From assembly GCA_964432885.1 (NCBI GenBank), contig CAYSPG010000025.1, positions 1-53,785 of the forward strand: a stretch of DNA of 53,785 bases, in the 5' to 3' direction. The DNA comes from CAYSPG01 sp964432885 (lineage in GTDB: Bacteria; Bacteroidota; Bacteroidia; AKYH767-A; OLB10). The notes beneath the pieces are model-generated. The model was not told the DNA's origin. It was given only the letters and a program-made list of their open reading frames with translations, and did not search any database. Made by a program: the position numbers and the translations under genes. Below are positions 17,522-25,673 of the stretch, in pieces (position 1 is the first letter of the stretch; each line of letters begins with the position of its first letter).

Positions 17522-18646
17522 ATGGAAAGGAAACTAAATATTCTTGCGTTGATATTTGTTTTTGTAATGATGATTGCGTGCTTTCTACCTTGGGTTGAGG
17601 TAAATAGTTCTGCTTCATATATGGGTTATAGTTCTTCATTTCATGCTTCGTCCTCAGGCATGATGAGCGGAGTTGGAATAATTCCTTTTTCTATCTCAAT
17701 TGTTTGTGCACTTCTTGTTGTTATTAAAAGCAAATTCATGCTAATACCGGGGATGTTCAATTTGCTTTTTGCAATTATGGAGTTATCCGGGTTAATAAAT
17801 GTTTCAGCCAGTGTTTCATTTAGTTTTGGAGAAGGACATTCAAATCCGTCCTATGGAATTTTTGTTTTGTTATTAGGAAGTATTGGATATATCTCAAGCA
17901 CATTTTCTTATTTGAAAAACTTAAATGGTATTAGAGAGAATAAAATAGAAGTTTCACAAACGGCTCAAGTAAATCGTCCAATAATTGATGCTAAAAGTTT
18001 AAAGCGAACAGGATTAGTATTACTGGTTTCAGCAATAATAATTTTTCTTGGAGTAGAAGGATTTAACTGGTATCAAAATTACAAGGATGAAAAAGCAACA
18101 GATGCAAGAGAATTTCAGTATGAAATTGAGAGGTTGGAAAATAAAAAACAACTTGTTGAATCACTAATAAATATTAATGAATTAAATAATGCATTAGCTA
18201 ATATTGATCAAATTAAATGGGAATTTAAACCGGAAGAAAATATAGAGCAAGTCCGTAAATATGATTTGGAGAGAGAAAAATTACATAAAAGCATTTCCAT
18301 TATGATTGAAGCCAGAGATGTTGCAAATGCTGCGGCAGCAGCAGATTTCCTTACAACATTAAGACCAATAGGAATCGGTCTCCAAGAGGCGAATGATAGT
18401 TTATACAAAGATTCCTTAAGTGAGCATAATTTTGAATCCGAATTTCCGTTTAGCGGAATGATAATTTCAGAAAAATCTTTTTTTTATAACGAGCCGAATT
18501 ATAATGCTGATAGAAATAATCAAATTATAAAAGGAGATACTGTGATTGTCACAGCAAGGCAGGATAAATTTATTTATTGCAAGAATAAAAAGGACGATAA
18601 AGTAGGGTGGATACCCTATGATGACGTTACACGTCTAATCAAATAG
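17522..18646 (+). CDS. Membrane protein with coiled coil and C-terminal SH3 domain
   Basis: A 374-aa protein. Hydrophobic helices lie at about 5-26 (LALIFVFVMMIACFLPW), 50-68, 73-93 and 110-128. A further one is at about 160-178 (TGLVLLVSAIIIFLGV). Residues about 185-275 are charged and helical, a likely coiled coil (EFQYEIERLENKKQLVES). The C-terminus (about 302-374) is a bacterial SH3-like domain: SFFYNEPNYNADR, IIKGDTVIVTARQD, KVGWIPYDDV. The first about 130 residues resemble small tetraspanning proteins of unknown role. The SH3 domain probably faces away from the cytoplasm and could bind cell wall or protein. A decayed copy of the SH3 end lies 33 bp downstream. Confidence 0.75.
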   Translation: MERKLNILALIFVFVMMIACFLPWVEVNSSASYMGYSSSFHASSSGMMSGVGIIPFSISIVCALLVVIKSKFMLIPGMFNLLFAIMELSGLINVSASVSFSFGEGHSNPSYGIFVLLLGSIGYISSTFSYLKNLNGIRENKIEVSQTAQVNRPIIDAKSLKRTGLVLLVSAIIIFLGVEGFNWYQNYKDEKATDAREFQYEIERLENKKQLVESLININELNNALANIDQIKWEFKPEENIEQVRKYDLEREKLHKSISIMIEARDVANAAAAADFLTTLRPIGIGLQEANDSLYKDSLSEHNFESEFPFSGMIISEKSFFYNEPNYNADRNNQIIKGDTVIVTARQDKFIYCKNKKDDKVGWIPYDDVTRLIK

Positions 18647-18679
18647 CTTTTTTTAAATTAACTAATGAGATTATCTTAG

Positions 18680-18769
18680 AAAGATGAGTTTTTGTTTTGT
18701 AAAAATGTGAAAGGTGAACAGATTACAACGGGATGGATATTGGTAAAGGATGTTTTAAAGATAAATTAA
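18680..18769 (+). pseudogene. Remnant of a second SH3-domain 3' end
   Basis: One frame reads KDEFLFCKNVKGEQITTGWI, then LVKDVLKIN and a stop. This parallels the end of the upstream gene (QDKFIYCKN... GWIPYDDVTRLIK). The frame is closed upstream by TAG at 18677 and there is no start codon. It is therefore a relic containing only the last about 29 codons of a diverged paralogue. Confidence 0.7.
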
Positions 18770-18815
18770 AAAGAATTATTAAAATAAAAAAATCTACTAT
18801 TTATAAAGAAAGTAT

Positions 18816-19079
18816 ATGATGAATGATCCAAATAAAAATTCATACGATATAACAAGCTTCAAAAATTACGAGGAACTCATTTCGTTTTTTGAAAATCCTG
18901 TTATAAAGAAGCAAATTGAAATTGCTCAACTTAATATTTTAAGAAAGAGCTATATAGATTTATTGAAAAATTTCATTGATATATCTATTAATTATAAAGT
19001 GAAAAACATAAAAATAAACTGGAATCATCAATTAGGTTACAAAGAACTTTATTTTGATTACAAGGAATCTGCTTCATAA
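18816..19079 (+). CDS. Small hypothetical protein
   Basis: An 87-aa protein of no recognised family, hydrophilic, helical and lysine/asparagine-rich, with no signal peptide or membrane segment. It contains SFKNYEELISFFENPVIKKQ and a short amphipathic segment YIDLLKNFIDISINYKV. Its 3' end overlaps by 22 nt the oppositely oriented small gene at 19058-19303. The coding call rests on length and an ordinary composition. A tight AT-rich leader precedes the ATG. Annotation as a real gene is moderately uncertain. Confidence 0.5.
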   Translation: MMNDPNKNSYDITSFKNYEELISFFENPVIKKQIEIAQLNILRKSYIDLLKNFIDISINYKVKNIKINWNHQLGYKELYFDYKESAS

Positions 19080-19303
19080 ATAAACTTTAAATATTTCTCT
19101 AAATTTTCATTTAGATCTTCTTGATTCCCAGTATATTGAATAATTCTATACTTTTCATGTTTTTGATGCTTGATTGCATAATATGCAATATCAAAACTTG
19201 AATTAAAAACTTCAATTTCAGTGTATTTTTTATAGAAACTCATATAAGGGGGCATTTCCTCTGTGTAGCTGTAAACTCTAAAGCCATTTATTGGTGCTGA
19301 CAT
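19058..19303 (-). CDS. Small hypothetical protein, convergent with 18816-19079
   Basis: An 81-aa protein with high aromatic content (GFRVYSYTEEMPPYMSFYKK, IAYYAIKHQKHEKYRIIQY) and a predicted mixed alpha/beta fold. It has no signal peptide or membrane segment. It ends inside the last 22 nt of the convergent gene. No family was recognised. Its non-random composition (seven or more tyrosines, none in a repeat) makes a real protein more likely than chance. Confidence 0.5.
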   Translation of the reverse strand: MSAPINGFRVYSYTEEMPPYMSFYKKYTEIEVFNSSFDIAYYAIKHQKHEKYRIIQYTGNQEDLNENLEKYLKFIYEADSL

Positions 19304-19341
19304 AAAATTATTTTTAGTCAGTAAATTTAATTAATTTTTAG

Positions 19342-19494
19342 TTAGCTTTCATTAGGTAGTTCCAGAGATTTGATGCTTTGCACTGCATTGCCAGCAATTC
19401 CTTTTACAGTTGAATACATATGAGTTGTATTTAACAAGACTTTTTGAATTTGTTTTTCTCTTTTCTTCCATATTGATTCCATTGCACGTTTTTG
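19342..19494 (-). pseudogene. 3'-terminal fragment of a DUF2130 gene copy
   Basis: The minus strand reads QKRAMESIWKKREKQIQKVL, continues through LLNTTHMYSTVKGIAGNAV to SLELPNES, and stops at 19342. About 41 of 45 residues equal the C-terminus of the intact DUF2130 protein at 21344-22534. Similarity begins abruptly at KRAME, just after an in-frame TAG, so only the last 50 codons survive. The rest of the 321-bp gap (19304-19624) contains no gene. Confidence 0.85.
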
Positions 19495-19624
19495 CTAATC
19501 AAATCAGGCGATTGTTTACTTGCGTGGTATGGGTCAAATTAATTATCTCACTTTAGGGGATTCCACACAAAGTATAATTTTAGGCAAACAAGTAACTGTC
19601 AAAACAAATTCAAGAGTAAACGAA

Positions 19625-21274
19625 TTACCAAGTCCACTCTAAAATAATATTATGATCAGTAGGGATTTCACTCACTTCCAAAGAAAGCACTGTTCGCGAA
19701 CCTTGTATTCTTAGTTCTGGAGCTTTGTTGATTAATTTTCTATTTGTTATATCAAAATTATAAAAATAATAAGCACCATAACTTACAGGGAGCCTAGATT
19801 GAAACATTACAATAATTTTCACACTACTTTTACCTTCAAAATGTCTTTTATGGATCCAATATTCATTTTCAGACGTAAAAGCATCATTACAATCGAAATT
19901 AATTTGAATATCCAGTCTTTCACCTTTTTTATATGATCTATTGAGGATTACATTAAGATCTTTTGCTTGCAAATTAGGTCCAAGTTCAATTCGACTTCCC
20001 TTTGGTAAAACAGTAAAATTACTAAGCACTTCTCCTGGAGAGAACCTAAAAAAGCATCTATTGGCAGAATCTCTGTTACAGACAAGATTACTTATTTGAG
20101 TAACCTCAGCTTTTTTTCCTAAATCGTCTCTAATATCAACTATTGTAATGCTCTCGTTTATGAGAAAGTCCGACTTCATGACTTTATTTCGCACATTAGT
20201 CAAATCCTCCACTATTTTCTCTTTCTCTCCAGAAAGTATCCCTTCCACTACGAGATAATCATATTGTTTCAAATGACTTACTCCGTTTAAAATAATTTTC
20301 TTGTATTCAACATTGAATTCATCTTCCAAAATAATATCCCTATAATATTGCTCTATTAAATCCAACTTTGCAGCCTCCTTTTTATATTCAGCTTCGCTCT
20401 CAAGGCAAAATTTGCGCAAATCGAACAATTTAGCTTTTATGTCGAGAAGGTTGTTGAAAATACTCTCTGCCAAAGCATAAGCGCCTTTATCAATCTCTTT
20501 ACCCTCCAAATCCTTATTTAATTTTTGTAACTGACTACAAACTAAATCAAAACCATTAAAATCATCTTCCAAATATTTAAGCCCATTGGTCATTATAATG
20601 CCTAATGCTTCAATAAACTCTTCGCCATCGGTACCTTTTGAAAAAACAAAATTGTCATTACGATAAGAGTTTATTTTAGCAATAGTCTCATAATGTTTAT
20701 CTACTAATGTTCTTAAACCCAATAACAGTTTTTGAAATTTTTCTTTCGTGGTTTCTAGATTCAAAACTCTATTTTTAATTTCATAAAGTGAGTTTAGTTT
20801 AAAAGAGTCGGACTTACTTTTGTTTAAAAAGAACTCACTTAGATCTACTCTTTCAATCTGCAAAACTTCCGAGAATGGAAAATCATAAAAATTCAATTCC
20901 TTTAATTCATAGTATTCCAAGAATTTTTTTATTTCAGCGAAATTCTTAAAATTATTTGCTTGTTTTAACAGGTTGATTTTTAAAATATTCATCCATGTTA
21001 AAACATGTTGTTTGACTTTTTCAACTCTTATTTTTTCTTTTTCTCTTTCCCTTTCTTTTGCCTCGTTTATACTATTTTTTGTGTTTACTCTAGCGATATA
21101 GACGCCTATTCCAGAGATGAATAAAGCTAATATTGGAATCAAGATTTGTGCCCAATCTTTACTTGACAATCCGGATTCTTTGCTCTGAAAAGTATGCAAT
21201 GAGTCTGGAAAAATTAGGATTATCGAATCATTCAAAGCTTGCAAGGACTCTTTGGCTATTACGATTGTATCCAT
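19625..21274 (-). CDS. Membrane-anchored hypothetical protein with cytoplasmic helical domain
   Basis: A 549-aa protein of no recognised family. About 40 N-terminal residues are followed by one transmembrane helix at about 41-62 (WAQILIPILALFISGIGVYI). A strongly charged helix follows (AKEREREKEKIRVEKVKQHV), then a long alpha-helical domain to about 390. The last about 150 residues look beta-rich (FRFSPGEVLSNFTVLPKGSR, KIIVMFQSRLPVSYGAYY). It lies 69 bp downstream of the DUF2130 gene on the same strand, between that gene and the DUF2130 echo at 19342. It was probably inserted or shuffled into the locus. Function unknown. Confidence 0.7.
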   Translation of the reverse strand: MDTIVIAKESLQALNDSIILIFPDSLHTFQSKESGLSSKDWAQILIPILALFISGIGVYIARVNTKNSINEAKEREREKEKIRVEKVKQHVLTWMNILKINLLKQANNFKNFAEIKKFLEYYELKELNFYDFPFSEVLQIERVDLSEFFLNKSKSDSFKLNSLYEIKNRVLNLETTKEKFQKLLLGLRTLVDKHYETIAKINSYRNDNFVFSKGTDGEEFIEALGIIMTNGLKYLEDDFNGFDLVCSQLQKLNKDLEGKEIDKGAYALAESIFNNLLDIKAKLFDLRKFCLESEAEYKKEAAKLDLIEQYYRDIILEDEFNVEYKKIILNGVSHLKQYDYLVVEGILSGEKEKIVEDLTNVRNKVMKSDFLINESITIVDIRDDLGKKAEVTQISNLVCNRDSANRCFFRFSPGEVLSNFTVLPKGSRIELGPNLQAKDLNVILNRSYKKGERLDIQINFDCNDAFTSENEYWIHKRHFEGKSSVKIIVMFQSRLPVSYGAYYFYNFDITNRKLINKAPELRIQGSRTVLSLEVSEIPTDHNIILEWTW

Positions 21275-21343
21275 TTGAAAAAAACGCTTAGGTTTTCCAA
21301 AAATAAGAATTCCAATTAACGTAGTATCACATTGTGTGATTTC

Positions 21344-22534
21344 TTATATTTGTTCATCGTGAGTATTCAAATCTAATTCTTTTATTGATCTAACTGCATT
21401 ACCAGCAATACCTTTTACAGTAGAATACATATGGGTAGTGTTTAGGAGAACTTTTGCTATCTGTTTTTCACGTTTCTTCCAAATAGATTCCATTGCGCGT
21501 TTTTCACTGTTTAAATCATTTTGCATTTGTGAAAATCCTTCAACTATGGCTTCTATTTGAGACCTGAATTCTGAACCTGTTAAATATGTATAAATCATTT
21601 CTACCTTGCTACCTTTATTCTCTTGAGCGATCATTGAATTACTTAGTAAAATTACAGACTCTCTAAGCACGAAGCATAATGCTTTGAATTCTTCAAAAGA
21701 ACAAACCCAAATTGAATTTATCTGAGTCATCCTTTCAATACCATCAGGATATTTTTCAGTGACAAGGATTCCAAAAGTTGCATTTTTTTCGCGCATATCT
21801 ATTTTAAACTTCTCAATCCATGAGTTTTGAAAATCTTTTGTCCTTTTACTTTCATAGTAAATACTCCCGCAAGATTGTCTTTCTCTTGTATGAACGATTT
21901 GTAAACAATCAGCACCACGAGAACCCTTTTTTATTTCTTCAATTGTATCGAAAGGAAAATTTGCTTTAAGATAGTCCTCTATCGCCAACTCTTGTACATC
22001 ACCTTGAATCTGCATCGAACCCTGTTCTGCTTTTCTTTGAGCCTCCTTCAATTTCTCGTTTAGTTGATTAATTACATGATCTTTCTCCGATAGTTTTAAA
22101 GCAGATTTCGATTCAATGTCTCTTTTGATTTGTTCTTTTTCATTTGAGAGTTTCTGAGAATACTTCTGCTCATAGTCAAATTCCATGTTTTCTTTCATTT
22201 CATTTTTTTCTCGTAGAACTTTTTCAAAATCAGCCCTTAACTTATTAAACTCTCTTAACTGGCTACTCTTTTCATCAAGTTGCTCCTTATAAGTTCTTAT
22301 TTCTTCTGCCGTTTCATCCTCAATTTGTTTTTTAATAATATTTTTTTCATCATGAATCTTGAGTTTAACTTGAGAATTAACTTGTGCATCAAATTCAGAT
22401 TTCTGCCTTTCTAAATCTGCATATTTTGAATTGTATTCTTTTTTCACAGTCTCCTGGAGTTGATGATAAAGAATATCATTAACATCAATTTGTTGCCCAC
22501 AATTAGGGCAGTTAATATTTTTTTCTGTGTTCAT
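21344..22534 (-). CDS. DUF2130 protein with PD-(D/E)XK nuclease-like site
   Basis: A 396-aa protein. An N-terminal CPNCG knuckle (Cys9, Cys12; only half of a zinc ribbon) is followed by a long coiled coil at about 22-180. The conserved DUF2130 domain spans about 175-330. Within it the pattern E187 - GAD209CLQIV - YYE228SK230RTK - WIEKFKIDM matches a PD-(D/E)XK nuclease core (D...ExK). All acidic and lysine positions are present, so it could be an active DNA endonuclease. The family's cellular role is not established; it is often annotated as hypothetical. It is flanked by small acidic proteins and a DUF2779 protein. A truncated copy of its 3' end is at 19342. Confidence 0.85.
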   Translation of the reverse strand: MNTEKNINCPNCGQQIDVNDILYHQLQETVKKEYNSKYADLERQKSEFDAQVNSQVKLKIHDEKNIIKKQIEDETAEEIRTYKEQLDEKSSQLREFNKLRADFEKVLREKNEMKENMEFDYEQKYSQKLSNEKEQIKRDIESKSALKLSEKDHVINQLNEKLKEAQRKAEQGSMQIQGDVQELAIEDYLKANFPFDTIEEIKKGSRGADCLQIVHTRERQSCGSIYYESKRTKDFQNSWIEKFKIDMREKNATFGILVTEKYPDGIERMTQINSIWVCSFEEFKALCFVLRESVILLSNSMIAQENKGSKVEMIYTYLTGSEFRSQIEAIVEGFSQMQNDLNSEKRAMESIWKKREKQIAKVLLNTTHMYSTVKGIAGNAVRSIKELDLNTHDEQI

Positions 22535-22618
22535 GTTTTATATTTTTTTATTGTTTTAAGAAATAGATTTTCATTTTAACATGTATACATTTAAAACTTT
22601 TATGAGGAGAAAATAGAA

Positions 22619-22813
22619 TTAATTAAACTTGCCTATAGTCAAAAATTCCATAACCAGATTTGCCCAGATATTATTGTCAACCATTTTTATATTTCGGTTG
22701 CCATTAGCAAGAAACTGATTTAACTGATCTACAGTTTCTATGTCATAAATTAGTTCATCCCAATTTACTCTGGGATTTTCTTCTGGGTCACAATACTCTT
22801 CAACTTCTATCAT
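22619..22813 (-). CDS. Small acidic hypothetical protein
   Basis: A 64-aa, strongly acidic protein (MIEVEEYCDPEENPRVNWDE) with an amphipathic C-terminus (NNIWANLVMEFLTIG). No family was recognised. It lies on the same strand between the 66-aa gene and the DUF2130 gene, 84 bp upstream of the latter. Size, charge and position would suit a regulator or inhibitor of a neighbouring nuclease, but that is conjecture. Confidence 0.5.
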   Translation of the reverse strand: MIEVEEYCDPEENPRVNWDELIYDIETVDQLNQFLANGNRNIKMVDNNIWANLVMEFLTIGKFN

Positions 22814-22876
22814 TTTAATATTTTAAATTGGTATTATTCTGCTTTCAATATCAGTGCTATCATTTATGACAACACA

Positions 22877-23077
22877 TTAGTCAAAAAAATTTTCATCATT
22901 AAAACCACTGTCCTCATTAAAATCTGCAAATTCGTTTTTCATTACAAAAAATCTTGCTTTTCTCGCATCTTGGACAGCCTTAACTCTGGATTCTTCGTCA
23001 GAATAGATTTCGCTGAATAAAAAATACAATTCGTCATTTTGAAGATATAATCTTCGTTTTTGATTTTTGTTTTTCAT
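22877..23077 (-). CDS. Small hypothetical protein with basic head and acidic tail
   Basis: A 66-aa protein beginning MKNKNQKRRLYLQNDELYFL and ending in an acidic, Phe-rich tail (FADFNEDSGFNDENFFD). No family was recognised. It is 8 bp downstream of the DUF2779 gene stop, which implies the same transcript. The polarised charge pattern is unusual for a random ORF. Confidence 0.55.
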   Translation of the reverse strand: MKNKNQKRRLYLQNDELYFLFSEIYSDEESRVKAVQDARKARFFVMKNEFADFNEDSGFNDENFFD

Positions 23078-23085
23078 TTTGTTTA

Positions 23086-24552
23086 TTATTTATAGATTAT
23101 TTTTTCAAGTGAGTTAGCAATTTTTAAAATAGCATTTGTTCTTGCCTGACATTGTTCAATTAGTTTTCTCTCTAAAAGAATTTGATTTTGAACTGTCAGA
23201 TTAAAATAGTTTTCGAAGTTTTCAATCTCTTCATTTCTATTTAATAATGGTTCTTGAATTGATTCTTTTGGACATAAAACAGAATAGACATTTTGAATTG
23301 ATATCTTTCCTTTAAGTAAGGGGTGATAATAAATTTTGGATTCAAAAGGCTCCTTCAAATCCTTAATTCGATCAATTCTTTCTAAAATATGATATTCTAA
23401 ATCAAGAAAGAGAGGGATCAAGGAATTTAAAATTTCAACAAATCTTTTCTTGTTATACATTAGTATCACTCCTTTATTTTCTGTATCCTTTATAAAATTT
23501 TCAAGAAAATTTCTTCTTACATCCGTGTTGAAATGTGAAAAATAATTTCTTGTTTCTAATTCAGAATTTTTATCTTTTCTAAACAAATTACAATATTGAA
23601 AACACAAATCCTGAAAACTGTGAGTACCTTTTAATATTGGAATTGCCGGAGTAAAAAAGTTTGCACTTAGAAAATTAATTGGACCGTTCAGCGACAAGGA
23701 GTAAACAAACTTTTTTAATTCCTCTTTGCTGATAGATGTTTTCCTTTCAATTGTAGCATCTACTTCAATCCATTGTTCAGTTGTTAATTTTGCATCTCTA
23801 GGAATTAAGGAGACATCAGTTATTCCGTTTTCATAAAACCATTGTTTTTGTTTGTAGGAGGCACTGATATTAAACACTGATTGCTCTGGAACATTTTTCC
23901 AACATGCTTCCTGAAAAGCACATTCATTACACCAGTCCCCGTATTTTGCTTCAGGTATTGTCGATTTTTCACTTAATAATTGATATTCTCTTAAATATCT
24001 ATCAATCAATACTTCTACATTTTTTGCTTTTTGAGTTACCTTTTCAAGAACAAATAATTCTTCTACATCTATTTCTTTGTCTGCCACATAATTTTTATTT
24101 AAATATAAAAAGTAAATATCACACCGGTGATAACCGTTCTCACTCAGTATTTTCCACTTAAAGCCAAGTTCATACATGTCATTTGGTAAATTAATTTTTA
24201 TTGAATTCTTAATGATTATAAATCGAATCTTTGTTTCTGATTTTACCATTATATCTAAATCACAATTCAATTTCCCATTTAGTGATTCGAATGCCGGATT
24301 AAACAAAACATTATTCTTTTTACTTATTGTTTCATTTGTCTTTTCAATCAAATTCCTTCCTAAAATTTTATTGCCATCACTCAAATCAATGCCTCCTTCA
24401 TAAAGTGCCCGTGCATGTCTAATCACATTTTTATTTTTTTCTAATTTTCTATTTCTCATTTGTTGAGAATATTTTGAATCATGTTGGTAGAGAAACATAG
24501 ATTTTGAACATGCAATTCCCTGCATAAATTGATGAAGGTCTAATTGATTCAT
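23086..24552 (-). CDS. DUF2779 protein, Cas4-like plus DnaQ-like, catalytic residues apparently lost
   Basis: A 488-aa protein. Its N-terminal half matches the Cas4/RecB-like PD-(D/E)XK part of DUF2779 proteins, including the four cysteines of an Fe-S cluster: Cys15 (IACSKSMFLY) and Cys208, Cys211, Cys217 (DWCNECAFQEACW). The expected D...ExK reads D100...I113-I-K115 (RFIIIKN), so the catalytic Glu is missing. The C-terminal half matches the DnaQ-like exonuclease: FLSANFFTPAIPILKGTHSF aligns with the family's FLDFET-x-PAIP, but Asp is Ser296 and Glu is Asn298. SIQNVYSVLCPK is also a family block. Both active sites thus look dead while the Fe-S ligands remain. It lies 12 bp downstream of the transposase gene. 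The role is unknown, possibly structural or DNA-binding. Confidence 0.75.
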   Translation of the reverse strand: MNQLDLHQFMQGIACSKSMFLYQHDSKYSQQMRNRKLEKNKNVIRHARALYEGGIDLSDGNKILGRNLIEKTNETISKKNNVLFNPAFESLNGKLNCDLDIMVKSETKIRFIIIKNSIKINLPNDMYELGFKWKILSENGYHRCDIYFLYLNKNYVADKEIDVEELFVLEKVTQKAKNVEVLIDRYLREYQLLSEKSTIPEAKYGDWCNECAFQEACWKNVPEQSVFNISASYKQKQWFYENGITDVSLIPRDAKLTTEQWIEVDATIERKTSISKEELKKFVYSLSLNGPINFLSANFFTPAIPILKGTHSFQDLCFQYCNLFRKDKNSELETRNYFSHFNTDVRRNFLENFIKDTENKGVILMYNKKRFVEILNSLIPLFLDLEYHILERIDRIKDLKEPFESKIYYHPLLKGKISIQNVYSVLCPKESIQEPLLNRNEEIENFENYFNLTVQNQILLERKLIEQCQARTNAILKIANSLEKIIYK

Positions 24553-24564
24553 TCGTTTTATTTT

Positions 24565-25488
24565 TTAATTAAAGAGCTTTCTATAGTGATCACCTAATGG
24601 CGGAAGCCTTTGTAATAATGTTGCAAAGCCATAATCCGGTTCAAAACGATACGTATGCCGGAATGCAGATTCATAGAGGTAGCCTTGAAGGAATCTTTCA
24701 CTTATGTTGCGATGGGTTCCTATGTTGAGTCTCTTGAAATTACTAAAAATATTCTCTGCCGTATTTGTGGAGGCTGAACCATTCACAAATTCAATACTAT
24801 GATTAACGGTGGAATGGTTGTATCCAAATTTTTTTAGCGATTCATAAGCTGGCCAGGAATCGGTATAAATTAGACTTGAGGTATTAACAGTTTCGCGTAT
24901 TCTTCCAATTATACTCTCTGCGTTAGTAGATGGTATCACGATAAGTTTAACGGCTCCTTTCCTCTCTACTATCGCTAATATGGATGTATGCTTTTCACTG
25001 CCACGCCCTTTCCGAAATTGATGTTTTCTACCCATTCCCTTTGTGCCAGTCGAAATATACGATTCGTCTATTTCGACTGCTGAATTACATAATTCAAAGT
25101 CCAAACATTGCCCCATCGCTTCTCGGATCTTTTTATAAAGTTTAAAAACAGTCCGACTTGAGTAACCATACATTCTTCTTATTTCATTAGCTGCAACTCC
25201 GTTCCTTGAATAGAGCATAGTAAAAATAATTTGGAAAATTTCATCCAATTTGAGGTGGGATCCCTCCAAAAATGTTCCCACCATCGGATGAATTGAGCGA
25301 ATACACCTCCTACAGATGAAAGCAGGCTTATCTTTCCGAAGTTCGTAATATTTATCAATTAACCCAGTACAATCAGGATTGAAGCATTTATCTACTCCGT
25401 TTCTGCGAAAATCCAGTAATGCTTTTAAGCTCTTGTTTTCTGTGCCATAATATTTGGCGAAATCTTTAGTTGTTAAATAATTTATCAT
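24565..25488 (-). CDS. IS1595/ISXO2-type DDE transposase
   Basis: A 307-aa protein with an N-terminal zinc ribbon (Cys35, Cys40, Cys59, Cys62) followed by an HTH (ANEIRRMYGYSSRTVFKLYK). The ISXO2-like DDE domain follows, with D141 in VEIDESYIS, D210 in YTDSWPAY and E245 in TNTAENIFSNFKR. Length and all catalytic residues are intact. No convincing terminal inverted repeats were found. The DUF2779 gene begins only 12 bp after the stop codon, leaving no room for a right end there. Either the element carries the downstream genes as passengers or the transposase is stranded. A small-RNA promoter sits 6 bp upstream of its ATG, pointing away. Confidence 0.9.
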   Translation of the reverse strand: MINYLTTKDFAKYYGTENKSLKALLDFRRNGVDKCFNPDCTGLIDKYYELRKDKPAFICRRCIRSIHPMVGTFLEGSHLKLDEIFQIIFTMLYSRNGVAANEIRRMYGYSSRTVFKLYKKIREAMGQCLDFELCNSAVEIDESYISTGTKGMGRKHQFRKGRGSEKHTSILAIVERKGAVKLIVIPSTNAESIIGRIRETVNTSSLIYTDSWPAYESLKKFGYNHSTVNHSIEFVNGSASTNTAENIFSNFKRLNIGTHRNISERFLQGYLYESAFRHTYRFEPDYGFATLLQRLPPLGDHYRKLFN

Positions 25489-25493
25489 TTTTG

Positions 25494-25524
25494 TTTGGTA
25501 TTTGATTTATTTATTGTATATTTG
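25494..25524 (+). promoter_or_regulatory. Perfect Bacteroidota promoter for a small RNA
   Basis: TTTG (25494-25497), exactly 19 nt, then TATATTTG (25517-25524): a full match to TTTG-N19-TAnnTTTG. It points away from the transposase gene into a 120-nt interval with no gene, closed by a strong terminator. Confidence 0.75.
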
Positions 25525-25529
25525 CCTTT

Positions 25530-25652
25530 AATAAGAGGAAATGCTTAGAAATAGGAGTCCCCTTAGAGTCTGATAAACTCCATTTTATTAGTTATAGAAG
25601 GGAACATAAAGACAAAAATTTAAACCTGGCTTTAGTAGAGTCAGGTTTTTTT
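25530..25652 (+). ncRNA. Predicted small RNA of about 120 nt divergent from the transposase
   Basis: The interval is bounded by a perfect promoter upstream and a terminator with seven T's downstream. Inside, GGAGT (25554-25558) pairs with ACTCC (25577-25581). The loop CCCTT (25560-25564) can pair with AAGGG (25598-25602), which would make an H-type pseudoknot. The only ORF is 10 codons (ATG at 25541). No known RNA family was recognised. It is convergent with the gene at 25674, so readthrough from that gene would be antisense to it. Confidence 0.5.
25623..25652 (+). terminator. Strong rho-independent terminator, possibly bidirectional
   Basis: AACCTGGCTT and GAGTCAGGTT form a 10-bp stem (with G-U pairs) around the loop TAGTA, followed by a run of T's to 25652. 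It ends the predicted small RNA. In reverse it could also help end the minus-strand gene at 25674. Confidence 0.8.
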
Positions 25653-25673
25653 ATTGCCTTTTGTTAAGTTATT

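Noticed and set aside
19556..25562. GGGGATTCC (19556-19564) and inverted GGAGTCCCC (25554-25562) as terminal inverted repeats of one transposon carrying all the genes between
   Set aside because: Only 8 of 9 bases match, similarity stops immediately after, and the flanking 8 bp (TCACTTTA against TTAGAGTC) are not duplicated. Could be chance.
25541..25573. 10-codon ORF in the predicted small RNA as a leader peptide
   Set aside because: The AGAGG is too close to the ATG, the peptide is not biased to one amino acid, and there is no gene downstream on that strand for it to attenuate.
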